From Aestuariivirga litoralis (lineage in GTDB: Bacteria; Pseudomonadota; Alphaproteobacteria; Rhizobiales; Aestuariivirgaceae), in assembly GCF_015714715.1 (NCBI RefSeq), contig NZ_WAHS01000001.1, positions 620,001 to 684,000 on the forward strand: 64,000 bases of DNA, read 5' to 3'. Every line of letters starts with the position of its first letter. The stretch's first letter is position 1. The position numbers and the translations under genes are program-made. Positions 36,073 through 45,440 of this stretch are shown piece by piece. The notes beneath the pieces were generated by a model, which saw only the letters and a list, made by a program, of their open reading frames with translations, did no database searches and had not been told where the DNA came from.

Positions 36073-36839
36073 TGGAAAGCGGAATGACTTTCTGGTTGCT
36101 GGCGCTGCTGGCAGCTTTCTTTGTCGGTGCCTCCAAGGGTGGCTTGCAATTGGTTGGGCTTCTGGCGGTGCCGCTGCTGGCCTTGCATATGCCCGCAGGC
36201 CAAGCGGCGGGCCTGATCCTGCCTATCTACATTCTCAGTGACTGGTATGGGCTGTGGCTGTACCGGCATGAATATTCCGCCCGTAATATCGCTATCCTTG
36301 TTCCTGCCGGATTGATCGGCGTGATCATCGGGTTTCTCACCGCGCATCTGACCGATGAAAACATGGTCAAGCTTCTGGTGGCGTTAATCGGCGTGGCCTA
36401 TTGCCTCGATGCCATCTTCAAGGCCTGGCGCCAAATTCCGGCCAAGCCTGCCGATGTCCCGCGCGGCCTGTTCTGGGGCACGATTGCGGGCTTCACCAGC
36501 TTTGTCAGCCATGCCGGTGGCCCGCCCTACAATATGTTCGTGCTGCCGCAGCGCCTGAGCAAGATGACTTATGCGGGCACCACCACCATCATCTTCGCGA
36601 TCATCAATCTGCTGAAGCTGCCGCCGTACTGGGTGCTGGATCAGGTCAACGTGTCGAGCTTGTGGATTTGTGTGTATCTCGCGCCGATGTCGCTGTTCGG
36701 CGCATGGGCCGGCTACAAGCTGACCGGCATTCTGCCCGAGAAGATTTTCTTCCGCACAGTGGAACTGGCGTTGATCGTGGTGGCCATCCTGCTGTTCAAG
36801 GAAGCTGTGCCGCCGCTGTGGCATCAGTGGATTGGTTGA
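36072..36839 (+). CDS. TauE/SafE family sulfite/anion transporter
   Basis: A 255-residue inner-membrane protein with about eight helices and two TauE/SafE repeats; the start LLALLAAFFVGASKGGLQLVGLLAVPLLAL and the GFTSFVSHAGGPPYNMFVLPQRL block are diagnostic. The family moves sulfite, sulfoacetate or related anions. It is coupled (TGATG) to the UPF0303 gene. The ORF could begin earlier, but that part lies in the preceding gene. Confidence 0.9.
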   Translation: MESGMTFWLLALLAAFFVGASKGGLQLVGLLAVPLLALHMPAGQAAGLILPIYILSDWYGLWLYRHEYSARNIAILVPAGLIGVIIGFLTAHLTDENMVKLLVALIGVAYCLDAIFKAWRQIPAKPADVPRGLFWGTIAGFTSFVSHAGGPPYNMFVLPQRLSKMTYAGTTTIIFAIINLLKLPPYWVLDQVNVSSLWICVYLAPMSLFGAWAGYKLTGILPEKIFFRTVELALIVVAILLFKEAVPPLWHQWIG

Positions 36840-36938
36840 GCTTTTGGGGTGCAGCCCCACCATTGAGGCCAATGATGGGGCCGCTATACGGAACTCAATC
36901 TGCAACTGGGGGCAGTGTACAGATTAAGTCCGGATTTG

Positions 36939-38525
36939 TTATTCCATCACCGACTCCATGATGGCATCTTCCTTTTCCTGCTGTTCTTTCTTGCTCACGG
37001 CCTTGGCCTTTTTGGGCGGGCTGAGCAGCAGCAACAGTGGGAAGGCGCACATGGTGATCCACATCATCAGGCGGAAATCCTGCAGGTAAGCCAGATCGGC
37101 AGCAGCGAAACTCACGCGGGCATTGGCCATGGAAAGGCCAAAGCGCGTGGTCAAATCCATCGCGTGGCTGTTGACCGCCAATTCGATGGCGGGGCGGAAC
37201 GGGGTAATGAGGCTGGCATAGGCCGCGTGGTTGATTTGCGTGCGCTCCGACAGATAGGTGATCACGGCTGAGATGCCGATGGATGATCCGATATTGCGGA
37301 TCAGGCTGAACAGGGCCGTGCCTTCGGTGCGGAAATGCGCGGGCAGGGTGGCAAAGGTCAGCGTGGAGAGCGGCACCCAGATGAAGCCCAAGCCAAAACC
37401 CTGGATGATGCCGGAAATCACAATGCGGGTGCCCGACATATCGGTAGTGAAATTGGTCATCATCCACAACGAGATGATGGTCATGCTGAGGCCGAAGGAA
37501 ATCATGATGCGTGCATCAAGCTTGCCGGAGAGACGCCCGACCGCGAACATCGCAAACAACGTGCCGAAGCCGCGCGGTGCCAGGAGGATGCCCACATCAA
37601 TCACCGGATAGCCCATAAGGCTTTGCAAGTAAGGCGGCAGCAGCGCCATCGTTGCCAGCAGGATGATGCCGATGATGAAGATGAACAGAAGGCCGATCGA
37701 GAAATTCTTGTCCTTGAAAATGGCCGGGTCGATGAAGGCATTCTTGGCGGTAAAGATATGCGCGATGAAGGCGTAGATGCACAGGCCCGCCAGCAGCGCT
37801 TCAATCGCCACTTCCGGGCTGGCAAACCAGTCCTTGCTTTCGCCGCGGTCCAGCATCATCTGCAATGCGCCAATGCCTACACTCAAAAGCGTGAAGCCGA
37901 AGAGATCGAATTTGCGGTCAGGATCGAGTGGAGTTTCTTTCACGAAAGTCTGGATGCCCAGCCAGGCCAGAATGCCGAAGGGCAGGTTGATATAGAACAC
38001 CCAGCGCCAGTTGTAATACTCCGTCAGCCAGCCGCCGAGTGATGGGCCCAGGATTGGCCCCACCATCACGCCGATGCCCCAGAGGGCCATGGCGCTCCCG
38101 TGTTTTTCTTTAGGGTAAGAGTCCAACAGCACAGCTTGCGACAGCGGCACGAGCGACGCGCCAAACACGCCTTGCAACAGGCGGAACAATACGATCTGCG
38201 GCAGGTTCTGGGCGGCACCACACAGCATGGAGGCAATCGTGAAGCCGATCACCGCCATGATGAACAGGCGCTTGCGGCCCCAGCGCGCGGAAAGAAAACC
38301 AGTGAGCGGCGTGCAGATGGCGGCGGCCACGATGTAAGACGTCAGCACCCAGGAGATCTGGTCCTGGGTGGCGCCCATATTGCCCTGCATATGCGGCAAG
38401 GCCACATTGGCGATGGTGGTATCCAACGCCTGCATGATGGTGGCCAACATCACCGCCGCCGTCACCAGCAGGCGCTGGCTTTCATCCGGCAGTTTGGCGG
38501 GGACGGGTATGGCTGCAGCAGTCAT
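36939..38525 (-). CDS. emrB: DHA2 family multidrug efflux permease (EmrB-like)
   Basis: A 528-residue major-facilitator protein with 14 predicted helices. The family motifs MQALDTTIANVALPHMQG (helix 1) and GFLSARWGRKRLF (motif A) are present. With EmrA and an outer-membrane channel it expels hydrophobic drugs and uncouplers. It follows emrA by 10 bases in the marR-emrA-emrB operon. The Lys/Glu-rich C-terminus is cytoplasmic. Confidence 0.93.
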   Translation of the reverse strand: MTAAAIPVPAKLPDESQRLLVTAAVMLATIMQALDTTIANVALPHMQGNMGATQDQISWVLTSYIVAAAICTPLTGFLSARWGRKRLFIMAVIGFTIASMLCGAAQNLPQIVLFRLLQGVFGASLVPLSQAVLLDSYPKEKHGSAMALWGIGVMVGPILGPSLGGWLTEYYNWRWVFYINLPFGILAWLGIQTFVKETPLDPDRKFDLFGFTLLSVGIGALQMMLDRGESKDWFASPEVAIEALLAGLCIYAFIAHIFTAKNAFIDPAIFKDKNFSIGLLFIFIIGIILLATMALLPPYLQSLMGYPVIDVGILLAPRGFGTLFAMFAVGRLSGKLDARIMISFGLSMTIISLWMMTNFTTDMSGTRIVISGIIQGFGLGFIWVPLSTLTFATLPAHFRTEGTALFSLIRNIGSSIGISAVITYLSERTQINHAAYASLITPFRPAIELAVNSHAMDLTTRFGLSMANARVSFAAADLAYLQDFRLMMWITMCAFPLLLLLSPPKKAKAVSKKEQQEKEDAIMESVME

Positions 38526-38535
38526 TGGTCAGGCC

Positions 38536-39642
38536 TTAAAAGTGGAAACCCATGAAGGAACGCTGGTGATGCGTATCGATGGAGACGTAAGCACTCATGC
38601 CGAGGCGCAGCTGCGGCTGGCCGTCCTGCGGCACCAGCTTGATGCGCACCGGAACACGCTGGGCGATCTTCACCCAGTTGCCGGTGGCATTTTCAGCGGG
38701 GATCACCGCATAGGCCGCACCGGTGGCAGGGCTCAAACTATCGACCACACCCTTCCAGGTGATGCCGGGATAGGTATCAACCGTAATGTCAACATCTTGG
38801 CCGGGCTTCACATAGGTGATTTCGGTTTCTGTGAAATTGGCATCAACGCGCAGATTGTTGGAGGCGATCAGCGCGAAGGAGGGCGTGGCCGCCACGGCAG
38901 CGGGTCCGCCGATCACATAGGCACCGATGGAAGGCAGTTTCGAAACATAGCCATCAGCCGGGGCCTTGATCTCGGTGTGGGTGAGGTCAAGCTCGGCCTG
39001 GGCCACATCGGTTTGGGCCGAGAGATAGGCGGGGAATTTTTCCAGCGCGGCATTGGGATCGCCGCCGAGGGATTGCACGATCTGCTGCAGGTTCAGCTGC
39101 AGCAAGGCAATCTGCTGCTTGGCCAAGGTTGCGGCTTGCGTCGCATCATCAAGGGTGGATTCGGCGGCGAAATTCTTGGCGGTGAGTGAAGTCTGCCGGG
39201 TGAGGGACTTCTCAGCGAATTCGCTACGGGTCCTGGCACTTTCAATCTCGGAGAGCTTTTCGTCGTAGCTGGCCTTCAAGCCAGCGAAATCTATCTTCAC
39301 TTGATCAAGCTTGGCCTGGGCGCGGTCCAGCGCCACTTTCAGCGCCGCATCATCGAGGCGCAGGATCACATCGCCGGCCTTCACTGGCTGGTTTTCAGAA
39401 ACGGTCACTTGCTTCACGATGCCGGAGACTTCCGGGCTGACCAGCGTCATCGAGGATTGCACATAGGCATTTTCGGTTTCGGCAAAGCGGCCGCCATGCA
39501 GATACCAGAGGCCCACGCCCGCGATCACCAGCAGCGGCACAACGACCAGCAGCAGGAAGCGGCGCCCAGAACGGGATTTCGGCTTGGCCACAGGTTCAGC
39601 GGCGGATTGCTTGTCAGCTTTGGCAGTCATGGTGGTGCTCAT
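38536..39642 (-). CDS. emrA: HlyD/EmrA-type membrane fusion protein
   Basis: A 368-residue periplasmic adaptor. One N-terminal membrane helix (FLLLVVVPLLVIAGVGLWYL) is followed by the lipoyl half-motif AYVQSSMTLVSPEVSGIV, a coiled-coil hairpin (residues about 95-190), the second lipoyl half IKAPADGYVSKLPSIGAYV, and a beta-barrel. It links EmrB to an outer-membrane factor, which is not in the window. Confidence 0.93.
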   Translation of the reverse strand: MSTTMTAKADKQSAAEPVAKPKSRSGRRFLLLVVVPLLVIAGVGLWYLHGGRFAETENAYVQSSMTLVSPEVSGIVKQVTVSENQPVKAGDVILRLDDAALKVALDRAQAKLDQVKIDFAGLKASYDEKLSEIESARTRSEFAEKSLTRQTSLTAKNFAAESTLDDATQAATLAKQQIALLQLNLQQIVQSLGGDPNAALEKFPAYLSAQTDVAQAELDLTHTEIKAPADGYVSKLPSIGAYVIGGPAAVAATPSFALIASNNLRVDANFTETEITYVKPGQDVDITVDTYPGITWKGVVDSLSPATGAAYAVIPAENATGNWVKIAQRVPVRIKLVPQDGQPQLRLGMSAYVSIDTHHQRSFMGFHF

Positions 39643-39647
39643 AATCG

Positions 39648-40088
39648 TTACTTCTTGTGAATGAGAAATTGCAGATTGTTGCGCATATGGCCGAGCGCAT
39701 CGTGAAGCGCTGTGACCTCGGCGCGGCTGAGGCCCTTGGTGGCCGCCTGGCGCAGGTCCGCGCCTTCGACCTCGAGGAAGGCGAGAACCTTCTGCGAGGC
39801 GGGCAGCAGGTAAATCTGATAGGCGCGGCGGTCATGCGGCGTGGCGCGGCGCTCGACAAATTTCAGGCTTTCCAGCCGGTCGATCAGGCGTGCCATGGCG
39901 ATGGGCTGCACTTCCAGCAAGTTGGCGAGATCAACCTGCCGCAGGCCCTCATGGCGGGAGACGTGATAGAGCGCCCGCGCCTCGGTGACCGACAGCGAAC
40001 AGCCCTCCAGGCGTTCCTGGAAGGCGCGGCGCATGAGGCGGGAGATGTCGGAGACGAGAAATCCGAGGGTTTCTTGTTTGGTGTTCAA
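39648..40088 (-). CDS. MarR family transcriptional regulator
   Basis: A winged-helix regulator (about 146 residues from this start) with the MarR core LSVTEARALYHVSRHEGLRQVDLANLLEVQPIAMARLIDRLE and the wing RRATPHDRRAYQIYL. It sits 5 bases before emrA, so it is probably the local repressor relieved by efflux substrates. The start is uncertain: I use TTG 40088, close to the usual family N-terminus. TTG 40097 or ATG 40169 are possible, but the latter would lie upstream of the inverted repeat at 40112-40133. Confidence 0.85.
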   Translation of the reverse strand: MNTKQETLGFLVSDISRLMRRAFQERLEGCSLSVTEARALYHVSRHEGLRQVDLANLLEVQPIAMARLIDRLESLKFVERRATPHDRRAYQIYLLPASQKVLAFLEVEGADLRQAATKGLSRAEVTALHDALGHMRNNLQFLIHKK

Positions 40089-40111
40089 GGGAGGCAATTC
40101 ATATGCAGGGC

Positions 40112-40133
40112 GATATAATATGATTTGTATATC
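40112..40133. promoter_or_regulatory. Inverted repeat, probable MarR operator
   Basis: GATATA-N10-TATATC lies between the divergent marR and phzF genes in an AT-rich stretch that also holds a TATTAT -10-like box on the minus strand. Its place suits control of both genes. Confidence 0.5.
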
Positions 40134-40240
40134 ATCTTCTGCGCCAGATGCGGCGTGCCAAATGCGCATGTCTGGAGTGCAGTAACAACAGGGACAATGT
40201 TTTGGTTGAGGCAAGTTTTGGCCAGTGGCAGAAAAACCTC

Positions 40241-41152
40241 ATGAAACTCGAATTTTACACGCTGGACGTTTTCACCGCCCAAAGGTTTTCCGGCAACCCG
40301 CTGGCCGTGGTGCTGGATGCCGATGGGCTGACCACCGCGCAGATGCAGACTATCACCAAGGAGTTCAATCTCTCCGAAACCACCTTTGTGATGAAGCCGG
40401 AAAATCCGGCCAACACCGCGAAAGTGCGCATCTTTTTCCCTGGTGGCGAAATGCCGTTTGCCGGGCATCCCACGCTGGGCACGGCGATCCTGCTGGCGGA
40501 ACTGAAGAACAAGCCTGGCTGCAGCCTGCAGACTGAAATCCGGCTGGAACTGCCCGCTGGCCTAACCCCGGTCAAAGTCTCGCGGATTGCGGATCGCATG
40601 TCGGGGATTTTCACTGCGCCGGTCATCCCATTCCACGTCGACATCGCCCTTCCATCGGTGGAAGACACGGCGCGCGCGTTGAACCTTGATGCGGCCGACA
40701 TCGGCTTTGGCAGCCATCAGATTGCCTCGCTTGAGGGCGGCCCACGATTCTTCTACGTGCCGGTCAAAACCCGTGCCGCATTGGAAAAGAGCAAGGTGCT
40801 GGAACCCTATTGGTCGGCGCTCATCAAGCCGATGCAGGGCGTGGTTGCGGCGTACATCTACACGCCGGGTGGCGATGGCCCACAGGCGTCTTACCGCGCC
40901 CGCATGTATGCGCCCACCGGCGGCATTCCCGAAGATCCGGCGACTGGCTCAGCCACGGCGCTCCTGGCGGCGCAATTGCTGACGGCTGAAAAGCTGGCCG
41001 ATGGCAAGCATAGCTGGAACCTGGAGCAGGGCTATGAGATGGGCCGCCCGTCTGACCTGCGGCTTGAAGCAGATGTGAAGGATGGCGCGCTGACGGCGGT
41101 GCGCGTCGGCGGCTCTGCCATCCGCATGATGAGCGGCGAGATTGAGCTTTAG
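40241..41152 (+). CDS. PhzF family epimerase/isomerase
   Basis: A 303-residue protein of the PhzF/diaminopimelate-epimerase fold. The N-terminal LEFYTLDVFTAQRFSGNPLAVVLDADGL includes the family catalytic region (the FSGNPLAV block). Other blocks are LSETTFVMKP with the general acid Glu, FPGGEMPFAGHPTLGTA, and EDPATGSATALLAA near the end. True PhzF isomerises dihydro-hydroxyanthranilate in phenazine synthesis, but no other phz gene is here, so the substrate is unknown. It ends overlapping the opgH end by 4 bases. Confidence 0.9.
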   Translation: MKLEFYTLDVFTAQRFSGNPLAVVLDADGLTTAQMQTITKEFNLSETTFVMKPENPANTAKVRIFFPGGEMPFAGHPTLGTAILLAELKNKPGCSLQTEIRLELPAGLTPVKVSRIADRMSGIFTAPVIPFHVDIALPSVEDTARALNLDAADIGFGSHQIASLEGGPRFFYVPVKTRAALEKSKVLEPYWSALIKPMQGVVAAYIYTPGGDGPQASYRARMYAPTGGIPEDPATGSATALLAAQLLTAEKLADGKHSWNLEQGYEMGRPSDLRLEADVKDGALTAVRVGGSAIRMMSGEIEL

Positions 41153-43044
41153 TTCTGGCGGCGGGATTTGATGGCCCGCGCCCTTGAATAGGCAATGGCC
41201 ATGCGCGGAATGGCGTGGACCAGCCTTCCGCTGGGCGTGGCCGGGCGCGGCTCGCTGGCGGTGCGGAACACATTCACCTTCCACAGCCAGCGGCCCAGAT
41301 CAGCGCGGCTGGTGGCCCAGGACACCACGGGGGCCAGCAGCAAACCGATCACCACCGGCAGCATCCACAGGAAGGCCGAAACTGAAATTGAATAGGCCAC
41401 AAACGCAAAGATCACGCCGGCCAGCACATGTTGCGCATGTTGCTGTAACGCAGAACTGAAAGGCATCACCTCTTCATTGCGGTTCTGGGTATTCCAGCCG
41501 GAATCCCGGCCGGAGAAAATGTCGATCACGCAGCGCGTCTGTACCAGCATCATGATCGGCGACAGCAGCATCGAGAGCAAAATCTCCGCCACGAAACTGT
41601 TGATCAGCCCGACAGCACCACCAAAACTGCGGCGTTGTTCCTTATCTGAAAGCGCCAGAATGAGTCCCAGAATTTTCGGCATGTAAAGCACGATGGCGGT
41701 GATCCAGAGCAGGCGCAGAGCGAGTTCCGGATTGAACACCGGCCAGGCCGGAAACAGCGCGATTCCAGGGAAATAATTGGGCGTGGTGAAACGCGCCACG
41801 GCGGCCAGTCCCAAGCCCACTACCAGCAGCAGCAGCCACAATGGCGAAGCAAGGTAAGACATGATGCCCTGGATCAGATGCATGCGGCTGATCCAATGCA
41901 GGCCGCGCGCGGAGACGATCTTGGCATGCTGCAGATTGCCTTGCGCCCAGCGCCGGTCACGCACGGCGACGTCGATCAGCGACGGCGGCGGCTCTTCATA
42001 GGAGCCCTTCACATCAGGCAGCATATAGACGGCCCAACCCGCGCGGCGGATCAAGGCAGCTTCGATGAAATCATGGCTCATAACGTGGCCGCCAAAAGGC
42101 TTGCGGCCCTTCAGTTCGGGCAGGCCGGCAGCGGCGGCAAAGGCCTTGGTGCGGATGATGGCATTGTGGCCCCAGTAATTGCCATCGCGGCCATGCCAGG
42201 CTGAAATGCCAGCGGCCACCAGCGGTCCATAGATGGCACCGGCAAATTGCGTCATGCGGGCAAAGGCGGTCCAGCGGTTGCGCAGGATCGGCAGTGTCTG
42301 AATGATGCCGGCCTCACTGTCGAGGGCCATCGCGCGGGCCAGCGTGATCAACGTGTCGGGCCACATGTCACTGTCGGCATCCAGCACGATCATGTGGTCA
42401 TAAGCACCGCCCCAGCGCGTCACGAAGTCGGCGATGTTGCCGGCCTTGCGGTGGTGGTTGTCGGCACGCCTGCGGTAGAACACGCCCATCTGGCGGCCGA
42501 GCGCGGCGCGGAGTTTTTCGAAGGCTTCAACTTCCTGCGCGGCGGCGTGATCCTTGCGCGTGTCGCTCAGAACGAAAATGTCGAAGGCCGCGCCCGCCTG
42601 CTTGGCCACCAGGCCTTGGCCAATGCGCGTCAGCGTGGCGAAGACCATGCTCGGGTCTTCATTGTAGAGCGGCATCAGCAAAGCCGTGCGGCCCATCGCA
42701 CTCATTGGCGCCAGGCGCGGGCGCTTTTCCTTGCGCGCCAGGATCACGAAGAAGCCAAGCAGCGCGCTGGCGCAGGCAAAGGAAATCCATGAGAAAGTGA
42801 GCGCGAAGATCGCGGCGAAGATGATCTGCAGTGACGTGATATCCACCGGGCTGATCACTTCATAAATAAGCGTGGTGCCGATGGCGACCAGCACCAGCGT
42901 CACAGCGAAGACGAACAGCCGCGCGAAGTTGCGCTTGCCGGGGCGCTTCAGCGGCCTTGCACCACCAGCCCAGATTCCCAGCTCCTGTGCCGGCATGGCC
43001 AGCGGAGATTCAAGGGGCAGGGTGCTGGGCTGTTCTATCTTCAC
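41149..43044 (-). CDS. opgH: Glucans biosynthesis glucosyltransferase H
   Basis: Inner-membrane GT2 enzyme of 631 residues that builds the beta-1,2-glucan backbone of osmoregulated periplasmic glucans. Features include N-terminal membrane helices, the GT core with MIVLDADSDMWPDTL (DxD), VMSHDFIEAALIRRAGW and RDRRWAQGNLQH (QxxRW-like), then several C-terminal helices. GTG 43044 overlaps the opgG stop (GTGA); a GTG four codons upstream is possible. Confidence 0.95.
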   Translation of the reverse strand: MKIEQPSTLPLESPLAMPAQELGIWAGGARPLKRPGKRNFARLFVFAVTLVLVAIGTTLIYEVISPVDITSLQIIFAAIFALTFSWISFACASALLGFFVILARKEKRPRLAPMSAMGRTALLMPLYNEDPSMVFATLTRIGQGLVAKQAGAAFDIFVLSDTRKDHAAAQEVEAFEKLRAALGRQMGVFYRRRADNHHRKAGNIADFVTRWGGAYDHMIVLDADSDMWPDTLITLARAMALDSEAGIIQTLPILRNRWTAFARMTQFAGAIYGPLVAAGISAWHGRDGNYWGHNAIIRTKAFAAAAGLPELKGRKPFGGHVMSHDFIEAALIRRAGWAVYMLPDVKGSYEEPPPSLIDVAVRDRRWAQGNLQHAKIVSARGLHWISRMHLIQGIMSYLASPLWLLLLVVGLGLAAVARFTTPNYFPGIALFPAWPVFNPELALRLLWITAIVLYMPKILGLILALSDKEQRRSFGGAVGLINSFVAEILLSMLLSPIMMLVQTRCVIDIFSGRDSGWNTQNRNEEVMPFSSALQQHAQHVLAGVIFAFVAYSISVSAFLWMLPVVIGLLLAPVVSWATSRADLGRWLWKVNVFRTASEPRPATPSGRLVHAIPRMAIAYSRARAIKSRRQN

Positions 43045-44612
43045 GCCTTCACCCACCTGTAAAGCCAGGTTTCACCAGCGACCGTATCGCCGCGCTTCAG
43101 GTTGGCACGCAGTTCAGCTGAATCCAAACCGCTCGCATCATGACGGAAGGTCACGCGGATGGCGCCGGTCACATCATTCTTGATCACATTGATCTGATCG
43201 ACTGTGCCTGCGCTGGCGGTGGCCGTGGCGGTGAATTCATCGGCTTCGCCGGGGCCGGAATATTCAATCACATAGATGCGCTTGCCCGGATCATAAGTCG
43301 GAGGGGTAGTGGTGAAATCCACCGCCACGCCGGAGCCAGAGAACGTCACCAGCTTCACCGCTGCGGCAGTCGGGTCCAGCGGCCATTCCGGGCACCAGTG
43401 CAGGCGGTACACATAAGAATATTCACTGCCTTGCTTCAGCGGGTCCTTCGGCTGCCAATAGGCCACCATGTTGTCATTGGTTTCGACATTGCTGGGGATT
43501 TCGAACAGGGTCACAAAGCCTGCGCCCCAATCACCGATCGGTTCAATCCAGGCGCTGGGGCGGCGCTCATAGCGCGCCTCTATGTCGCGGAAATCTTCAA
43601 ATGAACGGGTGCGCTGCATCAGGCCGAAGCCGCGCGGCGTCTGGTCCTCGAAGTAAGACACTTGCAAAGTCTTCGGGTTGTTCAGTGGGCGCCAGATCCA
43701 TTCGCCGCGCCCGGTCAGCATCATCACGCCGTTTGAGTCATGCACCGCCTCGCGGAAATCTTCCACCGGGCGCGCCATGGGGCCGAACAGATACATCGAA
43801 GTGAGTGGTGCGATGCCCGCATGTTCAAGATCACGGCGCGGATAGAGCGTCACTTCCACATCCATCTGGGTGTCTTCGCCGGGCTTGATGGCGAAGCGAT
43901 ACGCACCCGCCACCGAGGGGCTGTCGAGCAACGCATGCACCACAATCGTGCCGGTGCCGGCTTCCGGCCGCTTGATCCAGAAGGCCTTGAAGAAGGGGAA
44001 TTCCTCGCCCGAAGGCTGGCCGGTATCAATCGCAAGGCCGCGTGCGGAGAGGCCGTAATTCAGGCCCTTGGCCACCGCGCGGAAATAGGATGCGCCCTGG
44101 AACACCGCGATCTCATCAGCGGTGTTGGCATTGTTGATCGGATAGCGCAGGCGGATGCCCGCATAGTGCAAATCCACCTTGGCATCGGGTGGGGTGATCT
44201 TGGGGCCGAAGATGAAAAGCGATGGATCGTATTTCAGGCGTGACTGCTGGTCGTCCTGAATCACATAAACATCGACGGGGCGGGTGAACAGGAAGCCCGA
44301 ATGGAACATGTCGAAGGAGAAGCCATGCGCTTCGCCCTTCCAGATTTGCCTGTCAGGGTTGAAGCGGATGTCGCGGTACTGGTCGTAAGTGATCGAATCG
44401 AAGCCTTTGGGCATTTCGATCTTTTCATCGACGAAGGGCTTGGCAGCCAAAGCCTTGGCCAGGGATTTCACATGGTCTTCCGCAAAGGCGCTGGGTTTTT
44501 CATAGAGCACCGGCGCATCGGCAAAGGCAGGCAGGGCGCTTTCGCGGAGCAAGGCCACAGTAGCGGCAAGCTGGGCGGAAAGGCTCAGGAATTGACGGCG
44601 CGTAGAAGACAT
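43041..44612 (-). CDS. opgG: Glucan biosynthesis protein G
   Basis: Periplasmic protein (523 residues) needed for branching and release of osmoregulated periplasmic glucans, acting with OpgH. A twin-arginine signal (STRRQFLSLS followed by a hydrophobic stretch to PAFA) suggests Tat export. The family block YDQYRDIRFNPDRQIWKGE is at about residue 75, and YWQPKDPLKQGSEYSYVYRLHW lies in the second half. Confidence 0.95.
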   Translation of the reverse strand: MSSTRRQFLSLSAQLAATVALLRESALPAFADAPVLYEKPSAFAEDHVKSLAKALAAKPFVDEKIEMPKGFDSITYDQYRDIRFNPDRQIWKGEAHGFSFDMFHSGFLFTRPVDVYVIQDDQQSRLKYDPSLFIFGPKITPPDAKVDLHYAGIRLRYPINNANTADEIAVFQGASYFRAVAKGLNYGLSARGLAIDTGQPSGEEFPFFKAFWIKRPEAGTGTIVVHALLDSPSVAGAYRFAIKPGEDTQMDVEVTLYPRRDLEHAGIAPLTSMYLFGPMARPVEDFREAVHDSNGVMMLTGRGEWIWRPLNNPKTLQVSYFEDQTPRGFGLMQRTRSFEDFRDIEARYERRPSAWIEPIGDWGAGFVTLFEIPSNVETNDNMVAYWQPKDPLKQGSEYSYVYRLHWCPEWPLDPTAAAVKLVTFSGSGVAVDFTTTPPTYDPGKRIYVIEYSGPGEADEFTATATASAGTVDQINVIKNDVTGAIRVTFRHDASGLDSAELRANLKRGDTVAGETWLYRWVKA

Positions 44613-44958
44613 GCAGAACGTTACTCAAATTATGGTGCGGTGCGAAACTGGCTGACAGTCATCGATTTGTAAAGCCGTAAACTTAGGCAAAACAGCGGCG
44701 GGCGTCAGGATTCCCGGACGCCAGATACATCGGCCAATTGTTTGAGGTTCCATGACAAATTTGCAATCTGAGCGATATTCAACCACGCTTGGGATATTCC
44801 TCGCTTGTGCAACCGTGCAGTGCAGCATGAGATTGCAAGCCGAGCGCCTCTGCCGAGGCTTCAAACGCGGAAGTTTCGCTTAGGTTCCGTTGATTGAAGC
44901 AAAAAAGCCGCCCTTGAAAGCCAAGGGCGGCCGCAATTTTGCCGGGTGGTGAAACGGG
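44613..44958. other. Intergenic region between opgG and the cytochrome c gene
   Basis: 346 bases without a gene. It should contain the opgG promoter on the minus strand (right of 44612), a short GGCGTC/GACGCC hairpin at 44701-44722, and the cytochrome c terminator near its right end. I see nothing else coding. Confidence 0.7.
44901..44931 (-). terminator. Rho-independent terminator of the cytochrome c gene
   Basis: GCCGCCCTTG (44907-44916) pairs with CAAGGGCGGC (44922-44931) across 5 bases; on the minus strand it is followed by six T. Confidence 0.9.
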
Positions 44959-45333
44959 TTACTGCTTGGTCTTGATAAAGGCGATCAGGTCGGCGCGCTG
45001 GGCATCGTTCTTGACCCCACCAAAGGCCATTTTGGTTCCTGGCACCACGACCATCGGAGCCTTCAGATAGGCATCAAGTGTGGCATCGTCCCAGGCCGCC
45101 GTGGATTCACCAAATTTTTTGAAGCCGTCGGAATAGGCAAAGCCCTCGAATGAAGCGGGCTTGCGACCGAACACGCCCACCAGTGAAGGGCCAACCTTGT
45201 TGGTTTTATCGGTGAAGGAGTGGCAGGCTTCGCACATTTTTGCGACTTGCTCGCCCTTGACTGCGTCGCCGTCAGCGTGGGCGGCAGTGGCGCTGAAAAT
45301 GAGCGCAAATCCAAGATATATTATATTTTTCAT
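44959..45333 (-). CDS. Class I c-type cytochrome (cytochrome c2-like)
   Basis: A 124-residue periplasmic cytochrome with signal peptide (cleavage near Ala20), heme site CEACH at residues 34-38 and the axial methionine in GTKMAFGGV near residue 101. It is a plausible electron donor for NirK or a terminal oxidase. It lies 107 bases after nirV on the same strand. A GAGGAAACC ribosome site precedes the ATG, and a TTGA-N8-TCAA palindrome (45349-45364) lies just upstream. Confidence 0.93.
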   Translation of the reverse strand: MKNIIYLGFALIFSATAAHADGDAVKGEQVAKMCEACHSFTDKTNKVGPSLVGVFGRKPASFEGFAYSDGFKKFGESTAAWDDATLDAYLKAPMVVVPGTKMAFGGVKNDAQRADLIAFIKTKQ

Positions 45334-45440
45334 GTTGGTTTCCTCTTGTTGAAATTAATATCAAAGTTTGCCGTGGGGGCAATTATGCGTTTCGACGCGG
45401 CCCCGAATAGTTTCCATCAAATTCCAACACGCTCGACTGA

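Noticed and set aside
45349-45364. TTGAAATTAATATCAA palindrome before the cytochrome c gene as an FNR box
   Set aside because: The half-sites are 8 rather than 6 bases apart (TTGA-N8-TCAA), so it does not fit FNR/NnrR; it may be another operator or chance in an AT-rich spot.
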